A DNA stretch of 28,279 bases from Rhodocyclaceae bacterium UBA2346. GTDB taxonomy: Bacteria; Pseudomonadota; Gammaproteobacteria; Burkholderiales; Rhodocyclaceae. Position 1 is the stretch's first letter. Every line of letters begins with the position of its first letter. The translations under genes and the position numbers were made by a program. Shown piece by piece: positions 7,125 through 15,353 of the stretch. Where the stretch lies: the NCBI GenBank assembly GCA_002344625.1, contig DDUE01000086.1, positions 1 to 28,279 on the forward strand. Reading direction: 5' to 3'. Under the pieces are notes generated by a model. It saw only the letters and a program-made list of their open reading frames with translations, made no database searches and was not told where the DNA came from.

Positions 7125-9449
7125 TCAGTGGCGGCTCTGGATCTCTTCGATATAGCCGATCATGCCGGTGCGGATGTTGGCGGCGTTGCCCTCGTCGGTG
7201 TCGATGTGCATCGCCAGCCGGAACGCCGGATTCACGCGCACCACCACGTCGCCGAAAATCAGTTCGCGTTCGCCCTTGACGCGCACCCGCACCACGTAGT
7301 TGTCGCGCACCCTGAAACGCTGCGCATCTTCCGGCGCCATGTGGATGTGGCGCTGCGCGCAGATCACTCCGCGCTCGATGGTGGTACTGCCGTAGGGGCC
7401 CTCCAGGGTGACGCCGGGGGTGTTGGCGAGATCGCCTGACTGACGGATCGGCGGCTGGATGCCGACCTTGAACTGCTCGGTCATCGCGATCTCGACCTGG
7501 GTCTCCTTGCGGGTCGGCCCAAGCACGCGCACGTTGGCGATCCGCCCCTTGGGGCCGACCAGGTGCACTTTCTCGGCACAGGCGAACTGGCCGGGCTGCG
7601 ACAGCTCATGCTCGGGCGTCAGCTGGTACCCGGGCCCGAACAGCTTGTCGACATCGGCTTGCGACAGATGCACATGGTGAGCCGAAATCTCGATCGGAAT
7701 CGGCGCCTCGGCCTGTTCTTCCTTCATCGCCGCGATCAACTCGTTGCGCTCGATCGCGCGCAGGGCCTCCCACGCCACCAGGCGTTCGTCGTCGTTGGCG
7801 ATCACCAGGATCGTCACCGGTGAATCGTCGGTCGAGATGACCTTGCAGCATCCGAGCTTGCCGAGATTACGGTTGCGTTCCTCGTCGAGCCGGATGCCCA
7901 TGTAGCCCAGGCCCTGACAGGCCAGGCTGCGCACGGTCGCGCTGGTCTCGCCGATGTCGCCGGTGAAGGCCAGCACGTCGATGCCGCCCATCGCCGCGAC
8001 ATACGCGCCGATGTTCTTGCGCACCTGGTAGCAGAACGCCTTGTGCGCGAGCAACGCCCGATGATGGCCGTCGCTGGCCGCAGCCTCGATCTCGTGGATG
8101 TCGCTCGAAATACCCGAAATGCCTTTGAGGCCGCTCTCGGTGTTGATCAGCGTCGCCAGCGCATCCGGTGACAGGCCGTGATTCTGCAACAGGTGAATCA
8201 TGACGGCCGGGTCGATGCTGCCCGAGCGGCTGGGCATGATCAGGCCGTCGGTGGGCGTCATGCCCATCGTCGTGTCGACCGAACGGCCATGATCGATCGC
8301 GCACAGCGACGCCCCGATGCCCAGGTGGCACGAGACGATCTCGAGCTCGCCGAGCGGACGCTTGAGCACCTCGGCCGCCTTGAGCGACACATAGCGGTGC
8401 GAAGTGCCATGAAAACCGTATCGACGGACGCCGTCCCGCTTGTAAAGATCGTAAGGCAGCCCGTAGAGATAGGCATAAGGCGGCAGGGTCTGGTGGAACG
8501 CGGTATCGAAGACGGCCACATGGGGCACGTCGGGCAAGCGCTGGATCGCCAGACGAATGCCTTCGACATTGATCGGATTGTGCAGCGGCGCGAATATCGC
8601 CAGGGCCTCGATGTCGGCAATCACGGTGGGCGTGATCACCACCGCGCTGGCGAACTTGCTGCCGCCATGCACCACCCGGTGGCCGACCGCCGTGATGTCG
8701 TGCAGATGCAGTTCGAACGCCTCGCCCAGCAGACGGGTCGATTCCTGGATCACCGCAAACAGATCCCGCAGCGCAAACGCCGGCCGCTCGAGGCTGCGGG
8801 CGTGGGGACCGACGGATACGCTGACGCGCGCGACGTCCGGATCGGCGTTGTCGATCACGCCGTGGATATCCGAACCGAGATCGCGGGTGTCGTAGATGCC
8901 GAAGTGGATCTGGCTGATCCCGACGTTCAGGGCGACGACCTTGCCGCGCACCGTGCTGCCGAGCGACAGTGCGTAGGGGTCGTCCGAACGCGCGAGCTTG
9001 CTGCGTTGCGCAACGGCCGGGTCGGCCGACATCGCGCGGGTCCGTTCCGCGAGCAGGCGCGACAGATACGCGACGGCCTTGGGCTTGGTCAGGATGGATT
9101 CGTGAAAGACCGCGGCCGGAATCAAGAGCACGAAACAACGGGTGCCGGCGATGACATCCGCGGCGATGCGCTCGCCGGTCAGCAGCGACATCACGCCGAA
9201 CACGTCTCCTTCGCCCAGCTGACTGATCACCGAGCGGGTACCGGTGTTGTCGCTGACCGAAATCTCGGCCAGGCCGCTGATCACCACGCCGATGAATCGC
9301 CCTTCGTCGCCTGTTTCGAGGATCGCCTCGTTACCTTCGAAGGTGGCAAGCTGCGATCCGGCGACGATCTCGTCGACCTTGTCGGCCGGAAAATGCTCGA
9401 ACAAGCGCACCCGTTCCAGAAAAAACTGCTTCAGATCTACTTCACTCAT
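7125..9449 (-). CDS. Fusion: cyclic-nucleotide-binding-like domain + acetate kinase + PduL-type phosphotransacylase
   Basis: 774 residues from an ATG preceded by GGGAGC. Residues ~10-125 form a Crp/cNMP-binding fold (FPADKVDEIVAGSQLATF, GEGDVFGVMSLLTGERIAADV). Residues ~168-570 form an acetate kinase with catalytic equivalents Arg258 (GHRVVHGG), Asp315 (VFDTAFH), His347 (RRYGFHGTSH), Arg408 (PSRSG) and Glu501 (GDIGETS). Residues ~585-774 are a PduL phosphate acyltransferase with its two metal-binding motifs, SAHHVHLS (589-596) and QRHIHM (699-704). Together these would convert acyl-CoA via acyl-phosphate to acetate (or propionate) and ATP, or the reverse, in one chain, possibly gated by a nucleotide. 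The kinase N-terminal motif is altered (NVGISQIH instead of NxGSSSxK). No frameshift or internal stop is seen. Free-standing gene, convergent with the BtuF-like gene. Confidence 0.9.
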   Translation of the reverse strand: MSEVDLKQFFLERVRLFEHFPADKVDEIVAGSQLATFEGNEAILETGDEGRFIGVVISGLAEISVSDNTGTRSVISQLGEGDVFGVMSLLTGERIAADVIAGTRCFVLLIPAAVFHESILTKPKAVAYLSRLLAERTRAMSADPAVAQRSKLARSDDPYALSLGSTVRGKVVALNVGISQIHFGIYDTRDLGSDIHGVIDNADPDVARVSVSVGPHARSLERPAFALRDLFAVIQESTRLLGEAFELHLHDITAVGHRVVHGGSKFASAVVITPTVIADIEALAIFAPLHNPINVEGIRLAIQRLPDVPHVAVFDTAFHQTLPPYAYLYGLPYDLYKRDGVRRYGFHGTSHRYVSLKAAEVLKRPLGELEIVSCHLGIGASLCAIDHGRSVDTTMGMTPTDGLIMPSRSGSIDPAVMIHLLQNHGLSPDALATLINTESGLKGISGISSDIHEIEAAASDGHHRALLAHKAFCYQVRKNIGAYVAAMGGIDVLAFTGDIGETSATVRSLACQGLGYMGIRLDEERNRNLGKLGCCKVISTDDSPVTILVIANDDERLVAWEALRAIERNELIAAMKEEQAEAPIPIEISAHHVHLSQADVDKLFGPGYQLTPEHELSQPGQFACAEKVHLVGPKGRIANVRVLGPTRKETQVEIAMTEQFKVGIQPPIRQSGDLANTPGVTLEGPYGSTTIERGVICAQRHIHMAPEDAQRFRVRDNYVVRVRVKGERELIFGDVVVRVNPAFRLAMHIDTDEGNAANIRTGMIGYIEEIQSRH

Positions 9450-9588
9450 ACCGGCTCCCGCGCGCATGCGCTGCATCACAAGACGGGAGACTAGCATTTT
9501 GCTGCATCGCACAAAAGCGCGGCGAGCGAAAAAGCAAAGTCCGAATCGCCCGTGCTCCAGCCAACCGGCGCCCCGGCGCCCAACCCGC

Positions 9589-9786
9589 TCACCCCGCTTC
9601 CCGATCCACCACCTTGGCGACGACCCGCCATGCGTACATCAGTCCGGACTCGTTGAACTCCAGGCGGCTTTCCGTATCCCGCCACCAGACCCCGCCCCGT
9701 TGGTCACTGCCGAGGTAAGTCCAGCGACGCAACTCGCCGCTGCACAGCTCGATCTCGTACACTGCATTGATCACCAGCCGGTTCAT
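9589..9786 (-). CDS. Small protein of unknown function
   Basis: 65 residues, MNRLVINAVYEIEL to VVDREAG. A strong GGGAGGGG ribosome site lies just before the ATG at 9786. The protein has several aromatic residues (RWTYLGSD, GGVWWRDTESRLEF, LMYAWRVV) and looks like a compact beta-rich domain. No family is recognised with certainty. It stands between the fusion gene and the start of the accessory block, on the same strand as the fusion gene. Confidence 0.62.
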   Translation of the reverse strand: MNRLVINAVYEIELCSGELRRWTYLGSDQRGGVWWRDTESRLEFNESGLMYAWRVVAKVVDREAG

Positions 9787-9932
9787 GTCGCCCCTCCCGC
9801 AAAGACATCCGCCACCCGACTCAGGCTACTACTACCCATGGGTTTGGGGCGCCAAAAGCCGAAAGATCCGTCCCAATGAAGCGCTGTCGGGCCGTCGCGG
9901 CACGGTACCAGCGACACTTTATACGAGGTAAT

Positions 9933-9951
9933 ATTAACGATTCTCATTCGC
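9933..9951. promoter_or_regulatory. Candidate Fur box upstream of the two-component system
   Basis: The minus-strand sequence GCGAATGAGAATCGTTAAT agrees with the classic 19-bp Fur consensus GATAATGATAATCATTATC at 13 of 19 positions by eye. It ends 15 bases before the GTG chosen as the response regulator start, a position suited to repression by iron-loaded Fur. The downstream siderophore receptor and PiuC homologue support the reading. Confidence 0.5.
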
Positions 9952-9965
9952 TACACCCCAAAACC

Positions 9966-10721
9966 GTGACTCTTCGCCCCAGCATCCTGATCGTCGACGA
10001 TCACCAGAGCATACGAGACCCCTTGTCAAAATATCTGCGTCGGTTTGACTTCGACGTTGAGACGGTCGGTGATGGCAAGGGCATGCGTGAGCTGCTGGCA
10101 CAGCGCACGTTCAGCTTGATCGTGCTGGACGTCATGTTACCTGGCGAAGATGGGCTATCACTATGTCGCTACGTGACCGAACATCTTGATATTCCGGTCA
10201 TTCTCCTGACGGCCGTTACGGAGCAGGCTGATCGTATTGCGGGTCTCGAAGTGGGCGCCGATGACTATGTCGTCAAGCCGTTCGACCCCCGGGAACTGGT
10301 TGCGAGAATCCGTAGCGTGTTGCGCAGGGCCATACCCCACGACAAGAAGACGGAAACACCGGATGCCGGTTCCGATACCGGGGTGCTGGCACCGCAAAAG
10401 CACTTCACTTTCGATGGCTGGCTCTTCAATACCAGGAAGCGTCAGTTGCGCAACCCTCAAGGCTCGAACATTCCCATCAGCACGGCGGAATTTCGTCTTT
10501 TGTGGGTTCTGCTTGAACACCCCAATCGTGTGTTGAGCCGAAGCCAGCTTCTTGATCTGACCCAACGTTCTGACTGCGTCTTGTTTGATCGCAGCATTGA
10601 TAGCCAGATCAGCCGTTTGCGTAAAAAGCTGGAGCCGGACCCCCGGCACCCCAGTTTGTTAAAGACCATTCGCGGCGATGGCTATCTGCTGGCGTCCAAG
10701 GTCACCGCCAGTACAGCATGA
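9966..10721 (+). CDS. OmpR/PhoB-family response regulator (siderophore locus)
   Basis: 251 residues from the GTG at 9966. Receiver domain at 5-120: acidic pocket Asp11/Asp12, phospho-acceptor Asp55 (LIVLDVMLPGEDG), Thr82, and Lys104 (YVVKPFDP). The C-terminal winged helix (about 145-245) includes STAEFRLLWVLLEHPNRVLSR and DSQISRLRKKLEPDPRHPSLLKTIRGDGYLL. An in-frame ATG at 9876 would add 30 residues, but those would overlay the Fur-like site and lack a ribosome site; the GTG start also lacks one, so the start is uncertain. Its stop overlaps the sensor kinase start by four bases (ATGA), so the pair is translationally coupled. It probably controls the siderophore receptor downstream. Confidence 0.9.
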   Translation: MTLRPSILIVDDHQSIRDPLSKYLRRFDFDVETVGDGKGMRELLAQRTFSLIVLDVMLPGEDGLSLCRYVTEHLDIPVILLTAVTEQADRIAGLEVGADDYVVKPFDPRELVARIRSVLRRAIPHDKKTETPDAGSDTGVLAPQKHFTFDGWLFNTRKRQLRNPQGSNIPISTAEFRLLWVLLEHPNRVLSRSQLLDLTQRSDCVLFDRSIDSQISRLRKKLEPDPRHPSLLKTIRGDGYLLASKVTASTA

Positions 10722-12091
10722 GACTGCTTCCACGCAGCCTGGCGGGCCAGCTTCTGGCGCTGCTGATCCTGGCGATGGTGGCTTCTCACCTCATTGCGGC
10801 ACTGATCCTGTGGAAGTGGGGTACTTCCGACCAGATTCATCCTTTGGCTGTCCGCAAGATTGAAGCAAGGCTGCTGAGCACGTACCGATTAGTGGTCTCG
10901 CATAGTGCTCTGGCCGACTCCGTGCTGGAAGCGCTCGATCTGCCGGAATCGCGCTTCACGATAACAAGCCCCCCGCCCGGTACATCTCCCAGCATGGATG
11001 ACCAGGAGGCAGCCCTGGCTCAGGCCATCCGCGATCGCCTGAGCTTGCCCGCCGGACAATCGGTACGCGCCCATCTCCGACAGGTCGACGCCCGGAGTTT
11101 CCCAATTGAGGAACACGCCCCGTCCTGGCTGGCCCAGGCCTTGAGCGGCGGCAACGCGTGGGCACTGGACATTGATATCGACCTTCCGAACGGAAAATCT
11201 CTGCACAGCCGGCACTGGCCGGCCATGATGCATCCCCACTGGGATCGCGTACTAGGCTTCTCACTGCCTGTTGGCGTGTTGCCGATCAGCTTGATTGCCA
11301 TTCTTTTCGGGCGGCGGATCATGCGACCGCTCAAACGCTTGGCGCTGGCAGCAGAACGCTTCAGCAGGGGCGACCATCCCCAGCAGTTGCCACTTGAAGG
11401 TCCCCAGGGCATTCGGGAGATTACCAACGCATTCAACGAGATGCAGGAACGCTTGGTCCGTTTCGTCAATGGCCGCACTCGGATGATCGCTGCCATCGGC
11501 CACGACCTGCGCACACCGCTGGCTTCGCTGCGCATACGTGCGGAATTGATCGACGACGACGAACTGCGCGAGGCGATGATTCTGACCTTGGATGAAATGA
11601 GTGTGATGGCGGAAGAAACATTGCACTTTGCGCAAGACGATGCCAAACGAGAGTCGACCCGTGCCGTCGAGCTCAGTGCGCTGATCAATGATGCTGTCAG
11701 CCATCATCGGATGCTGGGCAAGGAGGTGGAATGGACGGCGCCGCCCGCCACCCTCTATCACTGTCGCCCGGTTCACCTCAAGCGGGCATTGAACAATCTG
11801 ATCGACAATGCGACGCGTTATGGTCGCACACGCGTCTGGCTGCGCCTCGGCGAAGCAGGTGAAGATATCCGCATCGAGGTCGAAGACGAAGGCCCGGGCA
11901 TTGCCCCCGACCAGCTCGATCGAGCGTTCGAGCCCTTCGTCCGCTTGGATGCTGCTCGCGGCCCCGAAACCGGCGGCACGGGCCTCGGCTTGGCCATCGC
12001 GCGTTCTTGTATCAGAGCCCATGGCGGCGAGGTAACGCTGCACAACCGTCCCGAAGGTGGCCTGCTCGCGGTCATCACACTACCAGCCTGA
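10718..12091 (+). CDS. Sensor histidine kinase (partner of the upstream regulator)
   Basis: 457 residues. Two membrane helices (about 10-32 and 178-198) enclose a periplasmic sensor part of about 145 residues. A HAMP linker follows (RRIMRPLKRLALAAERFSRG). The HisKA box has the phosphorylated His262 (AAIGHDLRTPLASLR). ATPase motifs are N box NNLIDNATRYG, G1 DEGPGI and G2 GGTGLGLA. The gene overlaps the regulator by ATGA. The signal is unknown; by position it may relate to iron or to a siderophore. After its stop comes a 375-bp gap before the TonB-dependent receptor. Confidence 0.93.
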   Translation: MRLLPRSLAGQLLALLILAMVASHLIAALILWKWGTSDQIHPLAVRKIEARLLSTYRLVVSHSALADSVLEALDLPESRFTITSPPPGTSPSMDDQEAALAQAIRDRLSLPAGQSVRAHLRQVDARSFPIEEHAPSWLAQALSGGNAWALDIDIDLPNGKSLHSRHWPAMMHPHWDRVLGFSLPVGVLPISLIAILFGRRIMRPLKRLALAAERFSRGDHPQQLPLEGPQGIREITNAFNEMQERLVRFVNGRTRMIAAIGHDLRTPLASLRIRAELIDDDELREAMILTLDEMSVMAEETLHFAQDDAKRESTRAVELSALINDAVSHHRMLGKEVEWTAPPATLYHCRPVHLKRALNNLIDNATRYGRTRVWLRLGEAGEDIRIEVEDEGPGIAPDQLDRAFEPFVRLDAARGPETGGTGLGLAIARSCIRAHGGEVTLHNRPEGGLLAVITLPA

Positions 12092-12466
12092 ATTCCCGCA
12101 GTCCCGGCGCCATCGGGATCACTCCATTTCCAGACTCGAGGCGGTGTCGCAGGCCAGCGCACCGCCGGCAGTCTTGTGGGTGATTGTGTCGACGCATGTC
12201 AACAAAGCGCGCAAAGCGCCATCGTTGCCACGATTCGCCCAACTCCCGCCATATCAAAAAGCAATCATTCGCATTTAGAGATCTCTTCACATTGCTCCAT
12301 GCGTGTGACGCGATCGCTATCGCAGTCCCGTCTCGGAAGCCGGATGCACACCGATTCCGGGGTTTATTTTTGCTCGAGGAATCCGCCAGCCACCAAGGCG
12401 TCGCGACAAACGCGTCGTCTCGGCCCGCAAGCGCCCTCGCTCACCACTTCGCAATAGGAAAGACCG
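12092..12466. other. Intergenic region upstream of the siderophore receptor
   Basis: 375 bases without a convincing gene; the short open frames here lack ribosome sites and recognisable protein features. It contains a small inverted repeat TCCCG/CGGGA (12102-12106 and 12114-12118) just after the kinase stop, without a T run, and a candidate Fur site at 12260-12278. The receptor promoter should lie here, but no clear -35/-10 pair stands out. Confidence 0.5.
12260..12278. promoter_or_regulatory. Candidate Fur box upstream of the TonB-dependent receptor
   Basis: AGCAATCATTCGCATTTAG holds, on the minus strand, the core AATGCGAATGATT, typical of degenerate Fur sites, with about 10 of 19 positions matching the consensus by eye. 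It lies about 190 bases upstream of the receptor start. The match is weaker than the site at 9933-9951. Confidence 0.38.
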
Positions 12467-14779
12467 ATGACGCGCCGTCGAATCGAGGAACGCAACACCC
12501 TGTCGCATCCTGAACTTCAATACCAAGAGCCTGAATGCGCCAACGCATCCCCTCGTGCTCATTCCCAGGTACCCCAATCGCCCGCAAGCAAGTGTCTATC
12601 CGAATCCACACTCGGACTTCTTCTCCCGGTTCTCGCGGTATCGATTACCGTTTCGGGTCCGGCCGCGGCACAGGACGCCCGGGAAGGTGAGGTCGAACTG
12701 GCCCCGACCGTCGTAACCGGCCAACACGATCGCCTCAACGTCAGCCAAGGCAGCGCGGCAACCCTGACCGCCCCGTTGTTGAACACGCCGCGGACGGTCA
12801 GGGTCATCACCCGGCGCGAGATCGAGGAACGCGGCGCCACCTCGGTCGAAGACATCCTGCGCACCACACCCGGCGTCACGCTCGGCAGCGGCGAAGGTGG
12901 CACCCCCTTCGGCATGCGTCCCTATATCCGGGGATTCGAGGCCGCTTTCAGTATCGCCGTCGATGGCGTGCGCACGCGAGGCCGGACGACCTATGAAAGC
13001 TTCAACATCGAAAACATCGAAATCAACATGGGATCCGACGGCGTCACATCGGGAGCCGGTTCGGCAGGCGGCAGTATCAGCCTCAACTCGAAGGAGCCAC
13101 GCATGGGCGAGCGCTTCAACGATCTCTCGGTCATGTTCGGCAATGCCTCCCAACAGCGCGCCACGTACGACGGCAACTTCTCCTTTTCCGATGACGTCAG
13201 CGGGCGTCTGAATCTGCTCTGGCAGGATTCGGGGGTGCCCGGTAGCAAGCACGTCGAAGACAACAAGGAGGGCATCGCGCCCTCAATCGCCTGGAACATC
13301 GACGGCGACAACAAGCTGACCTTCAAATTTCAACACGTCAAAAGCACGGGGCGCCCCGGCGCGCGCGTACCTTTTGCAAACGCGGCCTACAACGCCAACA
13401 GTCATATTCCAGGCTGGGCGGACTACGGCTCTGGCACACCCGGCGACCCGCATCTACCGCTCGAGAACATCGATCGCGACAACTATTACGGCGTGCTTGG
13501 ACGCGACTTCCGCGAGGCGAACAATTCCAGCGCGCACCTCAAGTTCGAACATGCATTCGCCAACGACTTCCTGCTGACCTCGGGACTGTCGTGGATCGAA
13601 ACCGACGTAAAAATGGCCATCATGCGACCGGCGGTCACCATTGCCAACGGTCAGTTCATGGTTGCGCGTAACGGCAACGGCGGCTACCGCGCCTCCAATC
13701 GCGATACCGAAACCGCCACGTTTAACACGAATGTCCGTGGTGAGTTCAATTTCGGCGGATTCGAGCATAGCGTATCGTTTGGTGTCGAGGTGGCCCGCGA
13801 CCGGGTCCGCAACGGGTCCTCGACCACGACGGTGACGACGCCCAACCAAACACCACTGTTCAATCCGGACCCCTTCAGCCCGTTTACCACTACGGGATCG
13901 TTCGGCCCGCTCGGCACGCCGGTCAAGACCGACACGGAGGCACTCTACGCCTTCGATACCGTGAAACTCAACGATCGGTGGATGGTCAACGGCGGTGTCC
14001 GCATCGAGGATTTCGAGATCGACGATGGTGCCCAGCGCTGGGGCGATACGCTCACGGACTACCAAATCGGCATCATGTTCAAGCCGATTGCGAATGCAAC
14101 GATCTACGCTTCGCTGAATACGACTTCATCGCCTCCGGGCGCCTGCGCCAATCAGGGCGGCGGCAACTGCCCGTCAGAATCGCTCAACGAATTCACCACC
14201 AGCACCAAAGCCGAACAGACCCGCAACACGGAACTCGGCATCAAATGGGATTCGTCGGGCGGCGATCTCTCGCTGAACGCCGCCATCTACAACACCGAGA
14301 AAGACAACGCGCGCATCGCCGATGAGGACGGCAACTACACATTGAATGCGGGCAATCATCGCGGACGCGGATTCGACCTGGGCGTAGCCGGGCAAATCAA
14401 CAGACGGTGGGCGGCCACCGCCGGCTATACCTATCTCGACGCCGAACAGACGGACAACGACACCCGCAACACTCCCATCAACACGGCCAAACACACGTTC
14501 TCTTTCTGGACGACCTACGCCATCAGCGACAAGATTACGCTTGGCGGCGGAGCCAATCATGTCAGCCGCAAGTACGTGAACCCGGAAAACACCTATGCGG
14601 TGCCCGCGTACTGGCGCGCCGATGCAATGGCCTCTTACCGGCTCAACCCCAAGACCTCGGTTCAACTCAACGTTACCAACCTGTTCGACGAGCGGTACTA
14701 CGACTCCTCCCACGTCGGATCTTTCGCGACCATACAACCCGGCCGCAGCCTCACCGCACGACTGAACTACAGCTTTTGA
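12467..14779 (+). CDS. TonB-dependent catecholate-type siderophore receptor (Fiu/PiuA-like)
   Basis: 770 residues. A plug domain is seen at about 80-230 (LLNTPRTVRVITRREIEERGATSVEDILRTTPGV, PYIRGFEAAFSIAVDGVR, IEINMGSDGVTSGAGSAGGSISLNSK), followed by a 22-strand type barrel ending LNVTNLFDERYYDSS and LNYSF with the C-terminal Phe required by outer membrane proteins. It imports ferric siderophores with energy from TonB. The start at 12467 has a GGAAAG ribosome site; the signal peptide (about 45-69, ending PAAAQ) is preceded by an unusually long polar stretch of about 45 residues, with no other in-frame Met before it. A PiuC-type gene follows after an insertion-sequence remnant, an association known for PiuA/Fiu receptors. 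No TonB/ExbBD genes are here. Confidence 0.92.
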   Translation: MTRRRIEERNTLSHPELQYQEPECANASPRAHSQVPQSPASKCLSESTLGLLLPVLAVSITVSGPAAAQDAREGEVELAPTVVTGQHDRLNVSQGSAATLTAPLLNTPRTVRVITRREIEERGATSVEDILRTTPGVTLGSGEGGTPFGMRPYIRGFEAAFSIAVDGVRTRGRTTYESFNIENIEINMGSDGVTSGAGSAGGSISLNSKEPRMGERFNDLSVMFGNASQQRATYDGNFSFSDDVSGRLNLLWQDSGVPGSKHVEDNKEGIAPSIAWNIDGDNKLTFKFQHVKSTGRPGARVPFANAAYNANSHIPGWADYGSGTPGDPHLPLENIDRDNYYGVLGRDFREANNSSAHLKFEHAFANDFLLTSGLSWIETDVKMAIMRPAVTIANGQFMVARNGNGGYRASNRDTETATFNTNVRGEFNFGGFEHSVSFGVEVARDRVRNGSSTTTVTTPNQTPLFNPDPFSPFTTTGSFGPLGTPVKTDTEALYAFDTVKLNDRWMVNGGVRIEDFEIDDGAQRWGDTLTDYQIGIMFKPIANATIYASLNTTSSPPGACANQGGGNCPSESLNEFTTSTKAEQTRNTELGIKWDSSGGDLSLNAAIYNTEKDNARIADEDGNYTLNAGNHRGRGFDLGVAGQINRRWAATAGYTYLDAEQTDNDTRNTPINTAKHTFSFWTTYAISDKITLGGGANHVSRKYVNPENTYAVPAYWRADAMASYRLNPKTSVQLNVTNLFDERYYDSSHVGSFATIQPGRSLTARLNYSF

Positions 14780-14783
14780 TTCA

Positions 14784-15206
14784 GCGCTGTTCACAAACTG
14801 AAGCTAACTACATTTTTCGCTTCTTGGAGTTGCGACGATGAATCGGAGCATGTTGCGGGACACCCAGTGGGCGCGCATCGAGATGTTGTGCGCAGGCAAA
14901 GCAAAAGAACGCGGCGTCGCAGGACGCGACAATCGTATGTTCGTCGAGGCGGTACTGTGGGTCACACACACCGGCTCACCATGGCGCAACCTGCCCAAGC
15001 AGTTCGGGCGGTGGCACACAGCGTATATCCGCGCCTATCGTTGGAGCAGGAAAGGCATCTGGGCGCAGATGGCCGAAGCGCTCAAGGGCGATGCCGATCT
15101 GGCGCAGCTGTTCATCGACTCAACGATCGTGCGCGCGCACCAGGGTGCCGCGGACGCGCAAGAAAAACGCGGGAGCAAGAAGCGCCTGGATGCAGCCAAG
15201 GCCGAT
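14784..15206 (+). mobile_element. Truncated IS5-family insertion sequence remnant
   Basis: Between the receptor and the PiuC gene lies a fragment with a probable left end (CGCTGTTCACAAACTGAAG around 14786-14804) and the N-terminal part of an IS5-family transposase. No matching right-end inverted repeat is visible before the next gene, so the 3' half of the element is lost. Borders are approximate. Confidence 0.6.
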
Positions 15207-15209
15207 TGA
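14838..15209 (+). pseudogene. IS5-family transposase, N-terminal fragment
   Basis: 123 residues with the IS427-like orfA layout: LRDTQWARIEMLC, RMFVEAVLWVTHTGSPWRNLPKQFGRW, WSRKGIWAQM, and the first catalytic Asp of the DDE triad in FIDSTIVRAHQ. It ends KKRGSKKRLDAAKAD and a TGA. In intact elements the reading continues, often by frameshift, into the half carrying the other catalytic residues; none of the other two frames downstream shows that half, so the gene is a non-functional remnant. A GGAG ribosome site lies at 14825-14828. Confidence 0.8.
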
Positions 15210-15226
15210 GGCTGGAATGCACGGTG

Positions 15227-15257
15227 GTCGAGGTGAGGGACGCCCCTTCACCTCGAC
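15227..15257. repeat. Perfect 10-bp inverted repeat (hairpin)
   Basis: GTCGAGGTGA (15227-15236) pairs perfectly with TCACCTCGAC (15248-15257) over an 11-base loop that can itself pair GGG with CCC. It sits between the transposase remnant and the PiuC gene. There is no T run, so a classical terminator is doubtful; it may be an attenuating structure or a scar of the lost part of the element. Confidence 0.45.
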
Positions 15258-15353
15258 ACCGAACCAGCAACCCGGCGGCCGGCACCGGCGAAGCAGCCGA
15301 GCGCGTCAAAGTACTTCACCCCGATTGTCAATACACACCAGGCTTTGCGCCCC

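Noticed and set aside
9840..9960. Second attachment-site copy of the tRNA-Pro 3' end at the left border of the accessory block
   Set aside because: No stretch matching the tRNA 3' end (GGATTCGAACC or its complement) was found near the left border by reading.
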